A stretch of 64,000 nt of DNA from JAOABP01 sp964590395 (GTDB lineage Bacteria; Hydrothermota; Tepidihabitantia; Tepidihabitantales; Tepidihabitantaceae), in the NCBI GenBank assembly GCA_964590395.1, contig CAZPVT010000005.1, forward strand, positions 192,989 through 256,988. The letters run 5' to 3'. This document shows, piece after piece, positions 34,768 to 43,449 of the stretch (the stretch's first letter is position 1; each line of letters begins with the position of its first letter). Below the pieces are notes generated by a model that saw nothing but the letters and a program-made list of their open reading frames with translations, made no database searches and was not told the DNA's origin. The position numbers and the translations under genes were made by a program.

Positions 34768-34969
34768 CTGTTTTTGGGTAAATACGGCATTTTTATTACT
34801 GCTTATGACATAACCGGGAGGCCAGTTGCCAGGTTATTGGAAGGCGAGGCAAAAGCGGGAGTAAATCAGCTTAACTGGTTACCGGAAGGTATTTCACACG
34901 GAGGGAGACTTTGTTAAGATGGAGGGTCAGGATTTAAATATAATCGAGCGGGCGGTACTTACAAAGTAA
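34768..34969 (+). pseudogene. C-terminal remnant of a secreted protein (FlgD-Ig/type IX-like domain)
   Basis: From about 34768 the plus strand reads VLFLGKYGIFITAYDITGR, then PVARLLEGEAKAGVNQLNW, then LPEGISHG, the typical start of the C-terminal sorting-like domain of secreted proteins in this group. One base too many at about 34903-34909 shifts the frame. The next frame then gives FVKMEGQDLNIIERAVLTK with a TAA at 34967-34969, exactly the expected domain end. No N-terminal part or start remains; the fragment begins at the DUF554 start region. It is a decayed relic of a surface or secreted protein gene. Confidence 0.7.
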
Positions 34970-35220
34970 GAGCAGGCTAGTTCAGTCTGTTTTGTTAAAA
35001 GTGCGCCGAAAGGTATACCTTTTTTGCTTGGCATCTGATTATACGCAAGAACCGCTAAAGTACTAAAAAGATTTTATAAGGTGGGTCGGGGAGGAGCCGT
35101 ATAGGGGACGGTATCCTATGTTGCTTTTAGTGCAGTTTTATCGATGAGAAAAGATTTGATATCAAAAGGTTATGCCACTGACGTAAAACCGACAGCAGGT
35201 TTATTTGTTTAACGGTTGCT
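34970..35220. other. Gene-free stretch
   Basis: About 250 bases between the secreted-protein remnant and the repeat-like element. I found no coding frame with family resemblance, no tRNA and no clear hairpin. It may be further decayed coding sequence. Confidence 0.5.
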
Positions 35221-35340
35221 CGATATGGTTTTAGCCCGGCTCTGGTTAAGAGAGTGGGTAGAGTGGTGGTCAGGTCTGTGGTAGATGTGGCGGTTATGGT
35301 GCTGTCACGCATCATAGTCACTACCCCGTGGTCATTGCTA
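35221..35340 (+). repeat. Diverged intergenic element, copy B (upstream of rsmD)
   Basis: A GT-rich plus strand. Bases 35265-35282 (GGTGGTCAGGTCTGTGGT) match 18467-18485 of copy A with one substitution and one gap. Bases 35286-35303 around GGTTATGGT resemble the minus strand of copy C. The other strand gives a Thr-rich frame without family resemblance. It ends about 30 bases before the rsmD promoter. Confidence 0.45.
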
Positions 35341-35372
35341 TCAGGTACAGATTGTTAATTGTTTTTATGTGT

Positions 35373-35400
35373 TTGACTTGTCTGGACTTTTTTCTATATT
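35373..35400 (+). promoter_or_regulatory. rsmD promoter (leaderless type)
   Basis: TTGACT (35373-35378), 16 bases, TATATT (35395-35400), then six bases to the GTG at 35407. There is no Shine-Dalgarno sequence. Confidence 0.75.
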
Positions 35401-35406
35401 GCTGAT

Positions 35407-35928
35407 GTGCGGGTGAGTGGCGGTAGACGGCTGGTTTATCCGTGTTCTGGTGTTAGGCCAACAAAGGCAATTACCAGACAGGCGATATTCAACGTACTTG
35501 GCGAGGCAGTTAAATGCGCAAGGGTTCTCGACCTTTTCGCCGGAGGCGGTGCACTGGGAATCGAAGCGATCTCCCGCGGTGCGGTAGCAGCGGTTTTTGT
35601 GGAGAGTAGCGATCGGGTTGTCAAATATCTAAGGGAGAATCTCCGCGGGTTAGATATGGTAGAAGTAGTCCGGGGGAATGTATTTGCGGTGCTACCAAGG
35701 CTGAAGGAAAAGGAATTTGATATTGTCTTTGCTGACCCTCCTTACAGTCGCGGATTGGCAGAGCGGACGGTAGTAGCGGTGGCAAGATATAATATTGTGA
35801 GAATTACCGGCTGGTTAGTGATTGAACATAGTAAAGATGATACGCCGGTTACTCCGGCTGGCTGGGAGAAGATGAAAGAAAAAGCCTATGGTGAGAGTAT
35901 GATAACCTTTTTCAGGAGGCAGAAATGA
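35407..35928 (+). CDS. rsmD: 16S rRNA (guanine966-N2)-methyltransferase RsmD
   Basis: A 173-residue Rossmann-fold methyltransferase. The start MRVSGGRRLVYP with RPTKAITRQAIFNVL is the RsmD signature. The SAM site VLDLFAGGGALGIEAISRG and catalytic DPPY are present. The start is GTG, six bases after the -10 box. It is the first gene of an rsmD-coaD-obg-dprA unit and overlaps coaD by four bases (ATGA). The rsmD-coaD pairing is widely conserved. Confidence 0.95.
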   Translation: MRVSGGRRLVYPCSGVRPTKAITRQAIFNVLGEAVKCARVLDLFAGGGALGIEAISRGAVAAVFVESSDRVVKYLRENLRGLDMVEVVRGNVFAVLPRLKEKEFDIVFADPPYSRGLAERTVVAVARYNIVRITGWLVIEHSKDDTPVTPAGWEKMKEKAYGESMITFFRRQK

Positions 35929-36404
35929 AGCGAGCAGTTTATCCGGGAAGTTTTGACCCGATAACATTGGGGCATTTGGATGTAATTAATCGCGCTACTA
36001 GGCTGTTTGATGAGGTGATAGTCGGTGTGGCAAAACGGGAGGAGAAAAATCCGCTTTTTTCTTGGGAGGAGCGGATTGAACTGACAAGGTTAGTAACCGT
36101 AGATATACCCAGCGTTAAAGTCAAAGGTTTTGACGGATTACTGGTTAGTTTTGTGCGGACAATGGGTGCTTGTGCGGTCATCCGGGGGTTGCGAGCGGTG
36201 ATGGATTTTGACTATGAGTTTCAGATGGCATTAACTAACCGAAAACTTACCGGTGAACTGGAGACGGTATTTTTTGTACCCTCAGAAAAATTTTTTTATC
36301 TGAGTTCCTCGCTGGTGCGGGAGGTTGCTCGGGCCGGTGGTGAACTTTCCTGTTTTACTCCTGAACCGGTGGTAGCGGCACTTAGACGGAAATTCGGAAG
36401 GTAG
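35925..36404 (+). CDS. coaD: Phosphopantetheine adenylyltransferase
   Basis: A 159-residue enzyme of the fourth step of CoA synthesis. The nucleotidyltransferase motif TLGH is at residues 14-17 within AVYPGSFDPITLGH. The C-terminal motif YLSSSLVREVA is present. It overlaps rsmD by four bases and abuts obg. Confidence 0.97.
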   Translation: MKRAVYPGSFDPITLGHLDVINRATRLFDEVIVGVAKREEKNPLFSWEERIELTRLVTVDIPSVKVKGFDGLLVSFVRTMGACAVIRGLRAVMDFDYEFQMALTNRKLTGELETVFFVPSEKFFYLSSSLVREVARAGGELSCFTPEPVVAALRRKFGR

Positions 36405-37376
36405 ATGTGGTTTGTTGATGAAGCGGTAATTTCGGTTAAGGCTGGGGACGGTGGTAACGGCTGTATTTCATTCCGGCGGGAGAAGTATGTGCCGAAGGGT
36501 GGTCCGGATGGTGGCGATGGTGGCGATGGTGGTTCGGTAATTCTTCGGGGTAGTGGTCATCTGCAGACGCTGGCAGATTATATCTATAAGCGGCGGTACC
36601 AAGCAGAACGGGGGCAGCATGGGATGGGCAAAAACCGGCACGGCAAAAAGGGGACGGATGTGATTTTACTAGTACCTCTGGGGACGGATGTGTTTGATGC
36701 ACTAACTGGAGAGAGGTTAGGCGAGATTCTGCAGGAAGGACAGGAACTGGTGGGGTCGAGGGGGGGGAAAGGTGGCAAGGGTAATGCCCGGTTCGCTACG
36801 CCAGTTGAACAGGCACCGCGAAGGGCGGAACTAGGTGAATCAGGGGAAGAACGCACTTTGCGGTTGGTGTTAAGGCTCCTTGCAGATATTGGAATAGTCG
36901 GCTTGCCAAATGCGGGTAAGTCAACACTGCTAAAGGTGCTGACCGCTGCTAAGCCGAAGGTGGCAGATTATCCTTTTACTACCCTTTCTCCCAATTTGGG
37001 TGTTATCAATGAACAGGATTTCCGGTTTACCGTTGCGGATATGCCTGGAATTATTAAAGGAGCACATGAAGGCAGAGGATTGGGTTTGCGTTTTCTCCGT
37101 CATATTGAGCGGACAAAGATGATCGTGTATGTGGTTGATGCCTCGGGCCATGATCCGCAAGAGGATTTTGCGACTCTCCAAAAGGAGTTACAACTTTATG
37201 ATCCATCGCTACTGCAACGACCTGCGTTGTTGGTGTTAAATAAAATTGACTTGGTTGATGGTGAGTTAGCAAAGATTAATACTGAGATGCCGTCGATACA
37301 GGTGTCGGCACTTTACTCGATCAATATTCAGAAGTTGCGGACACTAATCAAAGATATTTTTCCGCGCCATGGTTAA
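36405..37376 (+). CDS. obg: GTPase Obg
   Basis: A 323-residue ribosome-assembly GTPase. The Gly-rich Obg fold (residues 1-158, with GGPDGGDGGDGGSVIL and RGGKGGKGNARFATP) is followed by the G domain with GLPNAGKST at 166-174, DMPGII near 212 and NKID near 279. The optional C-terminal OCT domain is absent. It follows coaD without a gap and overlaps dprA by eight bases. Confidence 0.96.
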   Translation: MWFVDEAVISVKAGDGGNGCISFRREKYVPKGGPDGGDGGDGGSVILRGSGHLQTLADYIYKRRYQAERGQHGMGKNRHGKKGTDVILLVPLGTDVFDALTGERLGEILQEGQELVGSRGGKGGKGNARFATPVEQAPRRAELGESGEERTLRLVLRLLADIGIVGLPNAGKSTLLKVLTAAKPKVADYPFTTLSPNLGVINEQDFRFTVADMPGIIKGAHEGRGLGLRFLRHIERTKMIVYVVDASGHDPQEDFATLQKELQLYDPSLLQRPALLVLNKIDLVDGELAKINTEMPSIQVSALYSINIQKLRTLIKDIFPRHG

Positions 37377-38448
37377 GGATAGCGAACTATTTTTTGATCT
37401 TTATGCTATTCCCGGGATGACCGAGTTCCGATTGAAAAACTTGCTAAAAACTTTTCGCACTCCTACCGAAATTTTTGCCGCGGATAGAAAATCGTTAGTG
37501 GAAATAAAGGGAGTAGATGAATCACTGGCAGATGCCATTTTAACTTATCGCCGGTCCGAGGAAACTGCCGACAGAATTAAACAAGCACAGCGACTTGGGG
37601 TGCGGGCAATAAGTTACCTTGATAAAGATTTTCCAGCAAACCTGCAGGGGGTAGCACATATGCCCCCGGTGCTTTTTATCAGAGGTGAGATAACGGATAG
37701 TGATCAATTGGCGGTAGCCGTGGTGGGGACAAGGAGTCCAAGCCATTACGGCGCACAGGTGGCAGAAAGATTGGGGAAAGAACTGGCAGCGGCAGGAGTA
37801 ACAGTGGTGAGCGGTCTGGCAAGAGGTGTTGATACTTGGGCGCATCAGGGGGCTTTAAGGGCAAAAGGCCGAACGATTGCGGTTTTGGGGTGTGGGATTG
37901 ATATTTGTTATCCACCAGAAAACCATCGGTTGAGTGAGGAGATCATCAAGAGCGGTGCACTACTGAGCGAGTTTCCCTTAGGAACCGGACCGCTGCCCAA
38001 CAATTTCCCTAAGCGCAACCGGATAATATCGGCATTAAGCCGGATGGTAGTGGCAGTCGAGGCCGGCGAGAGATCCGGTGTTTTAAACACATGTTCCTGG
38101 GCGAAGGAGCAGAAGAGATCTGTTTTTGCGGTTCCCGGAAGAATCGGTGATGAAAAAAGTTTTGGAACAAACCGGTTGATTAAGGAAGGAGCAATAATTA
38201 TAACCGCATTCGACGATCTGCTTCAGCGTCTCGGGGTAGTGGGTGAAAGTAAGAAAACACAGGTGATAGAGGTAAGTGAGAGTGATAAATTGGTTTTAAC
38301 GACGATGAGAGAAGAACCGATACACATCGATGAGATCTGTGAATCAACGGGGATACCAATAGCAGATTTGCTGACGAAGCTCTTTCAACTAGAGGTAAAG
38401 GGATTGGTTAAACAACTGCCGGGCAAATTTTTTGTTCGCGTCGTTTAG
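37369..38448 (+). CDS. dprA: DNA-processing protein DprA
   Basis: A 359-residue protein that loads RecA on ssDNA during transformation. An N-terminal helix-hairpin-helix region (residues 1-75) is followed by the Rossmann-like core (VVGTRSPSHYGAQVAERL, GLARGVDTWAHQGAL, LGCGIDICYPPENHRL, FPKRNRIISAL). A C-terminal winged helix (about 305-359) follows. It converges with nadC and the two stop codons overlap in TTAG. No other competence genes are in the window. Confidence 0.95.
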   Translation: MVKDSELFFDLYAIPGMTEFRLKNLLKTFRTPTEIFAADRKSLVEIKGVDESLADAILTYRRSEETADRIKQAQRLGVRAISYLDKDFPANLQGVAHMPPVLFIRGEITDSDQLAVAVVGTRSPSHYGAQVAERLGKELAAAGVTVVSGLARGVDTWAHQGALRAKGRTIAVLGCGIDICYPPENHRLSEEIIKSGALLSEFPLGTGPLPNNFPKRNRIISALSRMVVAVEAGERSGVLNTCSWAKEQKRSVFAVPGRIGDEKSFGTNRLIKEGAIIITAFDDLLQRLGVVGESKKTQVIEVSESDKLVLTTMREEPIHIDEICESTGIPIADLLTKLFQLEVKGLVKQLPGKFFVRVV

Positions 38449-39281
38449 TCTAAGGTGACATCGAGACTTATGTCAGCTGCTGGTGCAGAATGTGTCAATT
38501 CTCCGATGGAAATGTAATCAACACCACTACGGGCAATTGGCTGGACATTTTTCAGACTGATGCCACCGGAAGCCTCGAGTTTTGCTCGACCAGCGGTGAT
38601 CTGTACCGCTCGACGCAATTGGGGCACGGTCATGTTGTCAAGCATAATCCGCTTGGCACCAGCCGTTAGTGCCTCGCGCAACTGGTCAATCGTTTTCACC
38701 TCGATCATTACCGGCAGGCGGGTTTCTTTTATTCGGTTGAGCGCCTCCTGAACCGAGCCGGTAAGCATCAAGTGGTTGTCTTTAATCAGCACCATATCGT
38801 AAAGTCCCATCCGGTGATTTTTGCCGCCACCGCAGCGGACCGCGTACTTTTCCAGCTGTCTCCAACCCGGGGTGGTTTTTCGGGTATCAAGGATAACGGC
38901 TCTGGTGCCTTTGATCCGGGAGGCAAACTTAGCGGTGAGCGTAGCGATACCAGATAGATGGCAAAGGAAGTTGAGTGCAGTACGTTCCGCGGTAAGGATG
39001 GAGCGGGCAGGTCCGGCAACCCGGGCTAAAATTGCCCCGCGGCGAAACCGGCTGCTGTCGCGGTAGAATGGTTCAAACTGAATCCGCCGGTCCAGAGTTT
39101 TGAATGTCATTCCGCAGATTTTTATTCCCGCCAAGATACCAGTGCCATTAGCAATGATATGGGCAGTCGCTTTCTGTTTTTCGGAAATCAAGAGTTTGGT
39201 AGTGACATCGCCGGAACCGATGTCTTCCCTCAGTGCACCTTTGATTAGTTGTTCGACTGATAAACCAATGTTTTTTACCAT
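38445..39281 (-). CDS. nadC: Nicotinate-nucleotide pyrophosphorylase (quinolinate phosphoribosyltransferase)
   Basis: A 278-residue enzyme of NAD synthesis. Recognisable parts are LREDIGSGDVTTKLL at the start, TAERTALNFLCHLSGIAT, LDTRKTTPGWRQLEKYAVRCGGG with H-R-M-G-L-Y-D, and the C-terminal LEASGGISLKNV. It sits between dprA (convergent) and a two-component pair. nadA and nadB are not here. Confidence 0.96.
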   Translation of the reverse strand: MVKNIGLSVEQLIKGALREDIGSGDVTTKLLISEKQKATAHIIANGTGILAGIKICGMTFKTLDRRIQFEPFYRDSSRFRRGAILARVAGPARSILTAERTALNFLCHLSGIATLTAKFASRIKGTRAVILDTRKTTPGWRQLEKYAVRCGGGKNHRMGLYDMVLIKDNHLMLTGSVQEALNRIKETRLPVMIEVKTIDQLREALTAGAKRIMLDNMTVPQLRRAVQITAGRAKLEASGGISLKNVQPIARSGVDYISIGELTHSAPAADISLDVTLD

Positions 39282-39296
39282 AATCTTCCACCCCTT

Positions 39297-39824
39297 TTAT
39301 GAATTTTTGTGCTCATCTTGTGTCCTTGTCTGTGCTTCTTCTCTACTACGTTGCTCAACAAGTTTACGCTCCACTTCATGCTCCTTTTCCGCCGCTGGTG
39401 GTGTCGTGGGAGATTCTGCTGGGGTACTGACTTCAACCGGTTTTTCGGTTTTAGGTGAGAGTAGTTCGTTAATTTTCTGCAGGAGGGCTTCCGGGTTGAA
39501 CGGCTTGGTGATATACGCATCAGCCCCCATATCCATTCCCCGGCGCATATCTTCAGAAGAGGTGCGGGCGGTAAACATAATCACCGGAATTGAGGCGAGG
39601 TCGGCCGATGATTTCAGCATTCGACATACGGTATAACCATCCATTTTTGGAATCATCAAGTCCAAGATGATCAGGTCCGGTTTGAACCGGCGTGTCTGAA
39701 AAATGGCATTGTAGCCGTCAGCAACTGTTTCAACCAGATAACCGTGCTGTTCCAGACGCGCCTTAACCAATTCCCGCAGGTTGGCTTCATCTTCCACGAT
39801 CAAGACTTTCTTCGGTTCGCTCAT
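39297..39824 (-). CDS. Response regulator, receiver domain with C-terminal tail
   Basis: A 175-residue protein. Residues 1-120 are a CheY-like receiver: VEDE acidic pocket at 10-13, phosphoacceptor Asp 55 in LIILDLMIPKMDG, and the conserved Lys in YITKPF near 105. The last 50 residues are charged and low-complexity (Pro, Glu, Lys), with no DNA-binding domain, so the output is probably by protein contact. The ATG at 39824 follows GAGGAG and overlaps the kinase stop by four bases (ATGA). Confidence 0.9.
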   Translation of the reverse strand: MSEPKKVLIVEDEANLRELVKARLEQHGYLVETVADGYNAIFQTRRFKPDLIILDLMIPKMDGYTVCRMLKSSADLASIPVIMFTARTSSEDMRRGMDMGADAYITKPFNPEALLQKINELLSPKTEKPVEVSTPAESPTTPPAAEKEHEVERKLVEQRSREEAQTRTQDEHKNS

Positions 39825-41266
39825 AACTCCTCTTTCACGGGTAATATGAAACTGAAATTGGCACCTTCCCCAAACTTTGAGTGCGCCCAAACCTTACCAT
39901 GATGGAGTTCAATGATTGAACGGACAATCGCCAAACCAAGTCCGGTACCCGAACCATATGGTTCGACCCGTTCGAATTTGCCGAATATCCGGTCAAGAAA
40001 TTCCGCGGGGATCCCGGGTCCTTCGTCAGAGATCGTTACTTTGACATAAGGGGTATTGGTAAGGATACCGGGTTCGGAAAGTATCGGCGCCTCAGGATCA
40101 ATCATCTCCATTTCCACCCGAATTGTGCCCGACTCCGGAGAGTATTTGATGGCATTGTCAAGCAGATTGGTAAACACTTCAAGCAGGCGGTCCGCGTCAC
40201 CGACGGCGGGAGGTAATTTGCTCCGGATACGACGCTCAATCTTCAGATTTTTTTTCGTCAGCAGGAGGGAGAGGCTTTCCAGTGAGGTATTGAGCAACTG
40301 CGGCAAATCGACCGCCCTTAGATTCAAAACCATCTTTCCTGCTTCAATGGATGAAACTTCAATCAGATTGCTGATCATCCAGTTGAGCCGGTTAATTTCT
40401 TCACGGGCGATTTGGAGATAGCGGCGCTGCTTTTCGTCTAGTTTGCTGGCGGCGGTTTCGGCAAGCAGTGAAAATGCCTCTTTAATGGCGGCTAACGGGG
40501 TGCGCAGGTCATGGGAGACCATCGCCACAAAATCGGTGCCCAACTGTTTTGCCTGCTTTAGTTCTGAAAGATCGCGCAGATAGCAGAGGAGATGATAGCG
40601 GGTTGGTTGTTCAATTGGGATAATTCTGAGTTCGCATTCAATCTCCTGTCCACTGCGATGTTGAATCTTTACATCATATTGAACCGGTGCCAAATAGTGA
40701 GCGGGCTCGTTGATGATAGGGGTGACAATTCGGCGGTCGGCAGGGTGGAGCAGACGCTCTAGTCCCATTCTTAATAACTGAGGTGCGGTGTAACCGCTCA
40801 ACTGTTCTAATCGGCGGTTAACATAGATTAACTGCTTGTTTTCAACTATGCAAATGCCCTCCGCAGCGTTTTCCATTACCTGGCGGCTGATCCATTCCGT
40901 AATTCCAGTAGCAACAGTTTGAGTTACTGAACCAATATACCAACTGGAGTTGTTGACAGTCTTGCGCGTCAGAATCACCGCTGCGGGAATCATCCGGCCG
41001 TCGTTGGTGATGATCGCGGTGTCGTTTAGCATACGAATAAAGTAATGGGTTGATGGTTTCCGGGTTAAGCGGGGAAGTTCAGCAGGAGGAAACAGGTCGT
41101 GCCATTTTCCCCCAATAAGTTTTTCCTCGTTATCATAACCAAGTAAACGCAACAGTGGACGATTGACAAACACGATTTGGTCGCGGTTATTTGCAATCCA
41201 GATACCCTCCTGCAGATCGTTCAGGAAATTTAGGTCCTGGAAGAGTTGTTTAATTAGGCTTTTCAT
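39821..41266 (-). CDS. Cytoplasmic PAS-PAS sensor histidine kinase
   Basis: A 481-residue kinase without membrane segments. Two PAS domains (about residues 15-120 and 130-235) are followed by the HisKA dimerisation domain with phospho-His 252 in VSHDLRTPLAAIKEAF. The HATPase domain has N, G1 (VTISDEGPGIP) and G2 (GSGTGLGLAIV) boxes. It passes phosphate to the regulator directly downstream. A candidate promoter and nested inverted repeats lie 100 bases upstream. The signal sensed is unknown; soluble PAS domains suggest redox or a small ligand. Confidence 0.93.
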   Translation of the reverse strand: MKSLIKQLFQDLNFLNDLQEGIWIANNRDQIVFVNRPLLRLLGYDNEEKLIGGKWHDLFPPAELPRLTRKPSTHYFIRMLNDTAIITNDGRMIPAAVILTRKTVNNSSWYIGSVTQTVATGITEWISRQVMENAAEGICIVENKQLIYVNRRLEQLSGYTAPQLLRMGLERLLHPADRRIVTPIINEPAHYLAPVQYDVKIQHRSGQEIECELRIIPIEQPTRYHLLCYLRDLSELKQAKQLGTDFVAMVSHDLRTPLAAIKEAFSLLAETAASKLDEKQRRYLQIAREEINRLNWMISNLIEVSSIEAGKMVLNLRAVDLPQLLNTSLESLSLLLTKKNLKIERRIRSKLPPAVGDADRLLEVFTNLLDNAIKYSPESGTIRVEMEMIDPEAPILSEPGILTNTPYVKVTISDEGPGIPAEFLDRIFGKFERVEPYGSGTGLGLAIVRSIIELHHGKVWAHSKFGEGANFSFILPVKEEL

Positions 41267-41340
41267 TCTTTAGTGGCCTCTTGTTACCGGTCCGGGTACT
41301 GCTACCGAATCATAAATAAAAAGTGACAAATGATACACTG

Positions 41341-41395
41341 ACATCACCCGTACAGTAAATTTAATTAATTAAATTTTAATCAGGAAGGGTGATGT
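41341..41395. promoter_or_regulatory. Nested inverted repeats between the kinase and cutA genes
   Basis: A perfect 9-bp inverted repeat (ACATCACCC at 41341-41349 with GGGTGATGT at 41387-41395) encloses a perfect 20-base palindrome (41357-41376, AAATTTAATT and its complement). The palindrome covers part of the predicted -10 box and start region of the kinase promoter, so it could be an operator. Confidence 0.55.
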
Positions 41396-41401
41396 TGTCA
41401 A
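41373..41401 (-). promoter_or_regulatory. Candidate promoter of the two-component operon
   Basis: On the minus strand, TTGACA (41401-41396), 17 bases, TAAAAT (41378-41373). The leader to the ATG at 41266 would be about 100 bases. The right arm of the inverted repeat fills the spacer. Confidence 0.5.
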
Positions 41402-41508
41402 ATCTGCGTTAAGTACTGGAAAATCGGTTTTAAGAAATCAAAATAGTGTTTGTAAAAAGCAGCTTTTCTTGACTGGATACAAAAATGATGACACACTGTA
41501 TATGAAAA

Positions 41509-41844
41509 ATGAGATATTTACAGGTATATGTTACTTTTCCGGATAAAAAGACCGCGAATAAACTGATTAGAGTTCTGATAAACGAACGACTTGGCGCTTG
41601 TGGGCAGTTAATCGGACCGATAACCAGCACTTATTGGTGGCAAGGAAAGGTCAAAACTGCCGAAGAATGGCTCTGTCTAATCAAGACTAATGCCCGTATT
41701 TACCCTCAGGTGGAGAAAGTGATAAAAGCCAATCATCCCTATGAGACTCCAGAGATCATCGCGGTCCCGATTGCTGCTGGTGCGCGTGGTTATATTCGTT
41801 GGTTGGAAGAGGAGTTAAGGCCACCGGCTCTTAGCGAGGGGTAA
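41509..41844 (+). CDS. cutA: CutA1 divalent-ion tolerance protein
   Basis: A 111-residue trimeric protein of the CutA1 family. Typical elements are YVTFPDKKTANKLIRVLINERL with ACGQ, TSTYWWQGKVKTAEEW, HPYETPEIIAVPI and GARGYIRWLEEEL. Its function in vivo is uncertain across bacteria. The ATG is four bases after a TATATG box without a clear -35, so leaderless expression is possible but unproven. Confidence 0.93.
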   Translation: MRYLQVYVTFPDKKTANKLIRVLINERLGACGQLIGPITSTYWWQGKVKTAEEWLCLIKTNARIYPQVEKVIKANHPYETPEIIAVPIAAGARGYIRWLEEELRPPALSEG

Positions 41845-41845
41845 T

Positions 41846-43438
41846 TTGCCAGTTACTAAACTGATTGCCGATCTTTATCATCCGGATCCGATTGTCCGAC
41901 GTGTCACGGTTAAACAACTGGCTACCATTGACCCGCAGACCGCTGCCGGAACGATAGTTTTCCTGCTTAATGACCCAGATTCTGAGGTACGCCACCAGGT
42001 TGTTCAGAGTTTGACCACGATTGGTAAACCTGCGGTTGAGCCGTTGTTGCGCTTTCTTGCCAGCTGGGAAGGATTGCCAGATCCAACTATTGTTGAACTG
42101 TTGGGCAATTTGAATGCTAATGAGGGAGTTGAGTTTTTGTTAAAGCAGTTGTCAGCTGAGGATGCAACGGTAAGGGTAGCAATTGCCCGAGTGCTGGGTA
42201 AGATCGGGACGGGAGCGGCAGTTAAAGGGTTACTCGAGTTGTTGCGCGACTTTAATCCTGCGGTGCAGATCGTGGCGGCTGAGGCACTGGGCAATATTGG
42301 TGATCCGGAGGCGATTAATCCACTACTGGATGAGCTTAACGACGATAATCCGTCAGTGCGTCGGACAGCGGTTGAAGCGCTGGGAAAAATTGGTGACCGT
42401 AATACCGCGGCGACTTTGACGAAACTTGTTGCCGAGGATCCTTCACCTGCAGTGCGTCAGGCGGCTCAAACCGCTTTGGAGGAAATTTCGGAGCGTTCGG
42501 TGCGGCTTTTAGTCCAATCGCTGACGGCTGATGACCTAATTGAGCGAAATGCGGCATTGAATTATCTTTTAGAAGCGGGAGCAGCGGCGATCCCACCTTT
42601 AATCCGATTGCTCCAGCACCCGGTACCGGATATCCGTCGGATTGCCGTTGGAGCACTCGGTATGCTTGGGAATCCTTCTGTGATCGAGGCGATTCACCCG
42701 TTAGTTAAAGACCCCAACAGCAGCGTCCGTTTTGCCGCGGTTACTGCTCTGGGTAAGATCCATCACATCCGTGCGGCAGAGATTTTAACCCAAGCGTTAG
42801 AGGATGTGGATCCGAATATCGCTGCTGGCGCAACTAATTCTCTGGAGAAGTTGGGGGAAATTGCGGTTGAGCCGGTTTTTGCAATGTTGCGCCATCAGTC
42901 TGCAGATGTTCGGGTCCGGGCAATTGATGTGCTGGGTCGACTCAGGCATCAGGGTGCTTGCGAACGGCTCTGTCGAGGTCTTAATGACAGCTCTTCTTGG
43001 GTGCGGATCGTTTCGGCACAGGCGCTTGGTGAAATCGGTGAGCCGCAGGCGGTACCGGCTTTAATCCAGGCGCTGGATGATTCGGATAAACTGGTGCGGG
43101 CAATGGCTGCCGAGGCGTTGGGAAAGATGCGGGATTACCGTGCCAGTATGAAACTGTTAACAATGGTCAGCGATGGCAGTGAACTGGTACGTGCTAATGT
43201 CTTTATTGCTTTGGGCCGGATTGGTAACCCGGCGGCGATACCATTTCTGATTAAGGCGCTGGTAGAGCCGGAAATAACGGTGCGACTGGCAGCGATTGAG
43301 GCACTTGCCCAGTTGCGCGCACAGTCAGCGGTGGAAAAACTGCATGCCATTGCCCGTCCCTGGCCGTGGAGTAAGGAGCCAGCTACAATCAAGGAAGCTG
43401 CACGCTGGGCGCTGATGATGATCCTAAAATCCGGGTAA
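41846..43438 (+). CDS. HEAT-repeat (PBS lyase-type) scaffold protein
   Basis: A 530-residue protein made almost entirely of about sixteen 31-residue HEAT units. Each has the pattern VRxxAxxALGxIGdxxAvxxLixxL; for example, residues near 150 read VAAEALGNIGDPEAINPLLDEL. There is no signal peptide, membrane segment or catalytic motif. Such solenoids bind other proteins; the partner is unknown. The start is TTG at 41846, one base after the cutA stop, with GAGGGG just upstream. It converges with ftsY. Confidence 0.9.
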   Translation: MPVTKLIADLYHPDPIVRRVTVKQLATIDPQTAAGTIVFLLNDPDSEVRHQVVQSLTTIGKPAVEPLLRFLASWEGLPDPTIVELLGNLNANEGVEFLLKQLSAEDATVRVAIARVLGKIGTGAAVKGLLELLRDFNPAVQIVAAEALGNIGDPEAINPLLDELNDDNPSVRRTAVEALGKIGDRNTAATLTKLVAEDPSPAVRQAAQTALEEISERSVRLLVQSLTADDLIERNAALNYLLEAGAAAIPPLIRLLQHPVPDIRRIAVGALGMLGNPSVIEAIHPLVKDPNSSVRFAAVTALGKIHHIRAAEILTQALEDVDPNIAAGATNSLEKLGEIAVEPVFAMLRHQSADVRVRAIDVLGRLRHQGACERLCRGLNDSSSWVRIVSAQALGEIGEPQAVPALIQALDDSDKLVRAMAAEALGKMRDYRASMKLLTMVSDGSELVRANVFIALGRIGNPAAIPFLIKALVEPEITVRLAAIEALAQLRAQSAVEKLHAIARPWPWSKEPATIKEAARWALMMILKSG

Positions 43439-43449
43439 GTAGCGAATTG

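Noticed and set aside
35127..35321. 64-codon minus-strand Thr-rich frame before rsmD
   Set aside because: It has no ribosome-binding site and no recognisable motif, and lies in the element region.
41286..41301. ACCGGTCCGGGTACTG resembles the 25-base core of the intergenic element
   Set aside because: The match needs gaps and is short; it is too weak to count as a fourth copy.
42000..43400. Tandem DNA repeat in the HEAT-repeat gene
   Set aside because: The periodicity is at protein level (31-residue units). The DNA units are too diverged to be a recent repeat expansion.
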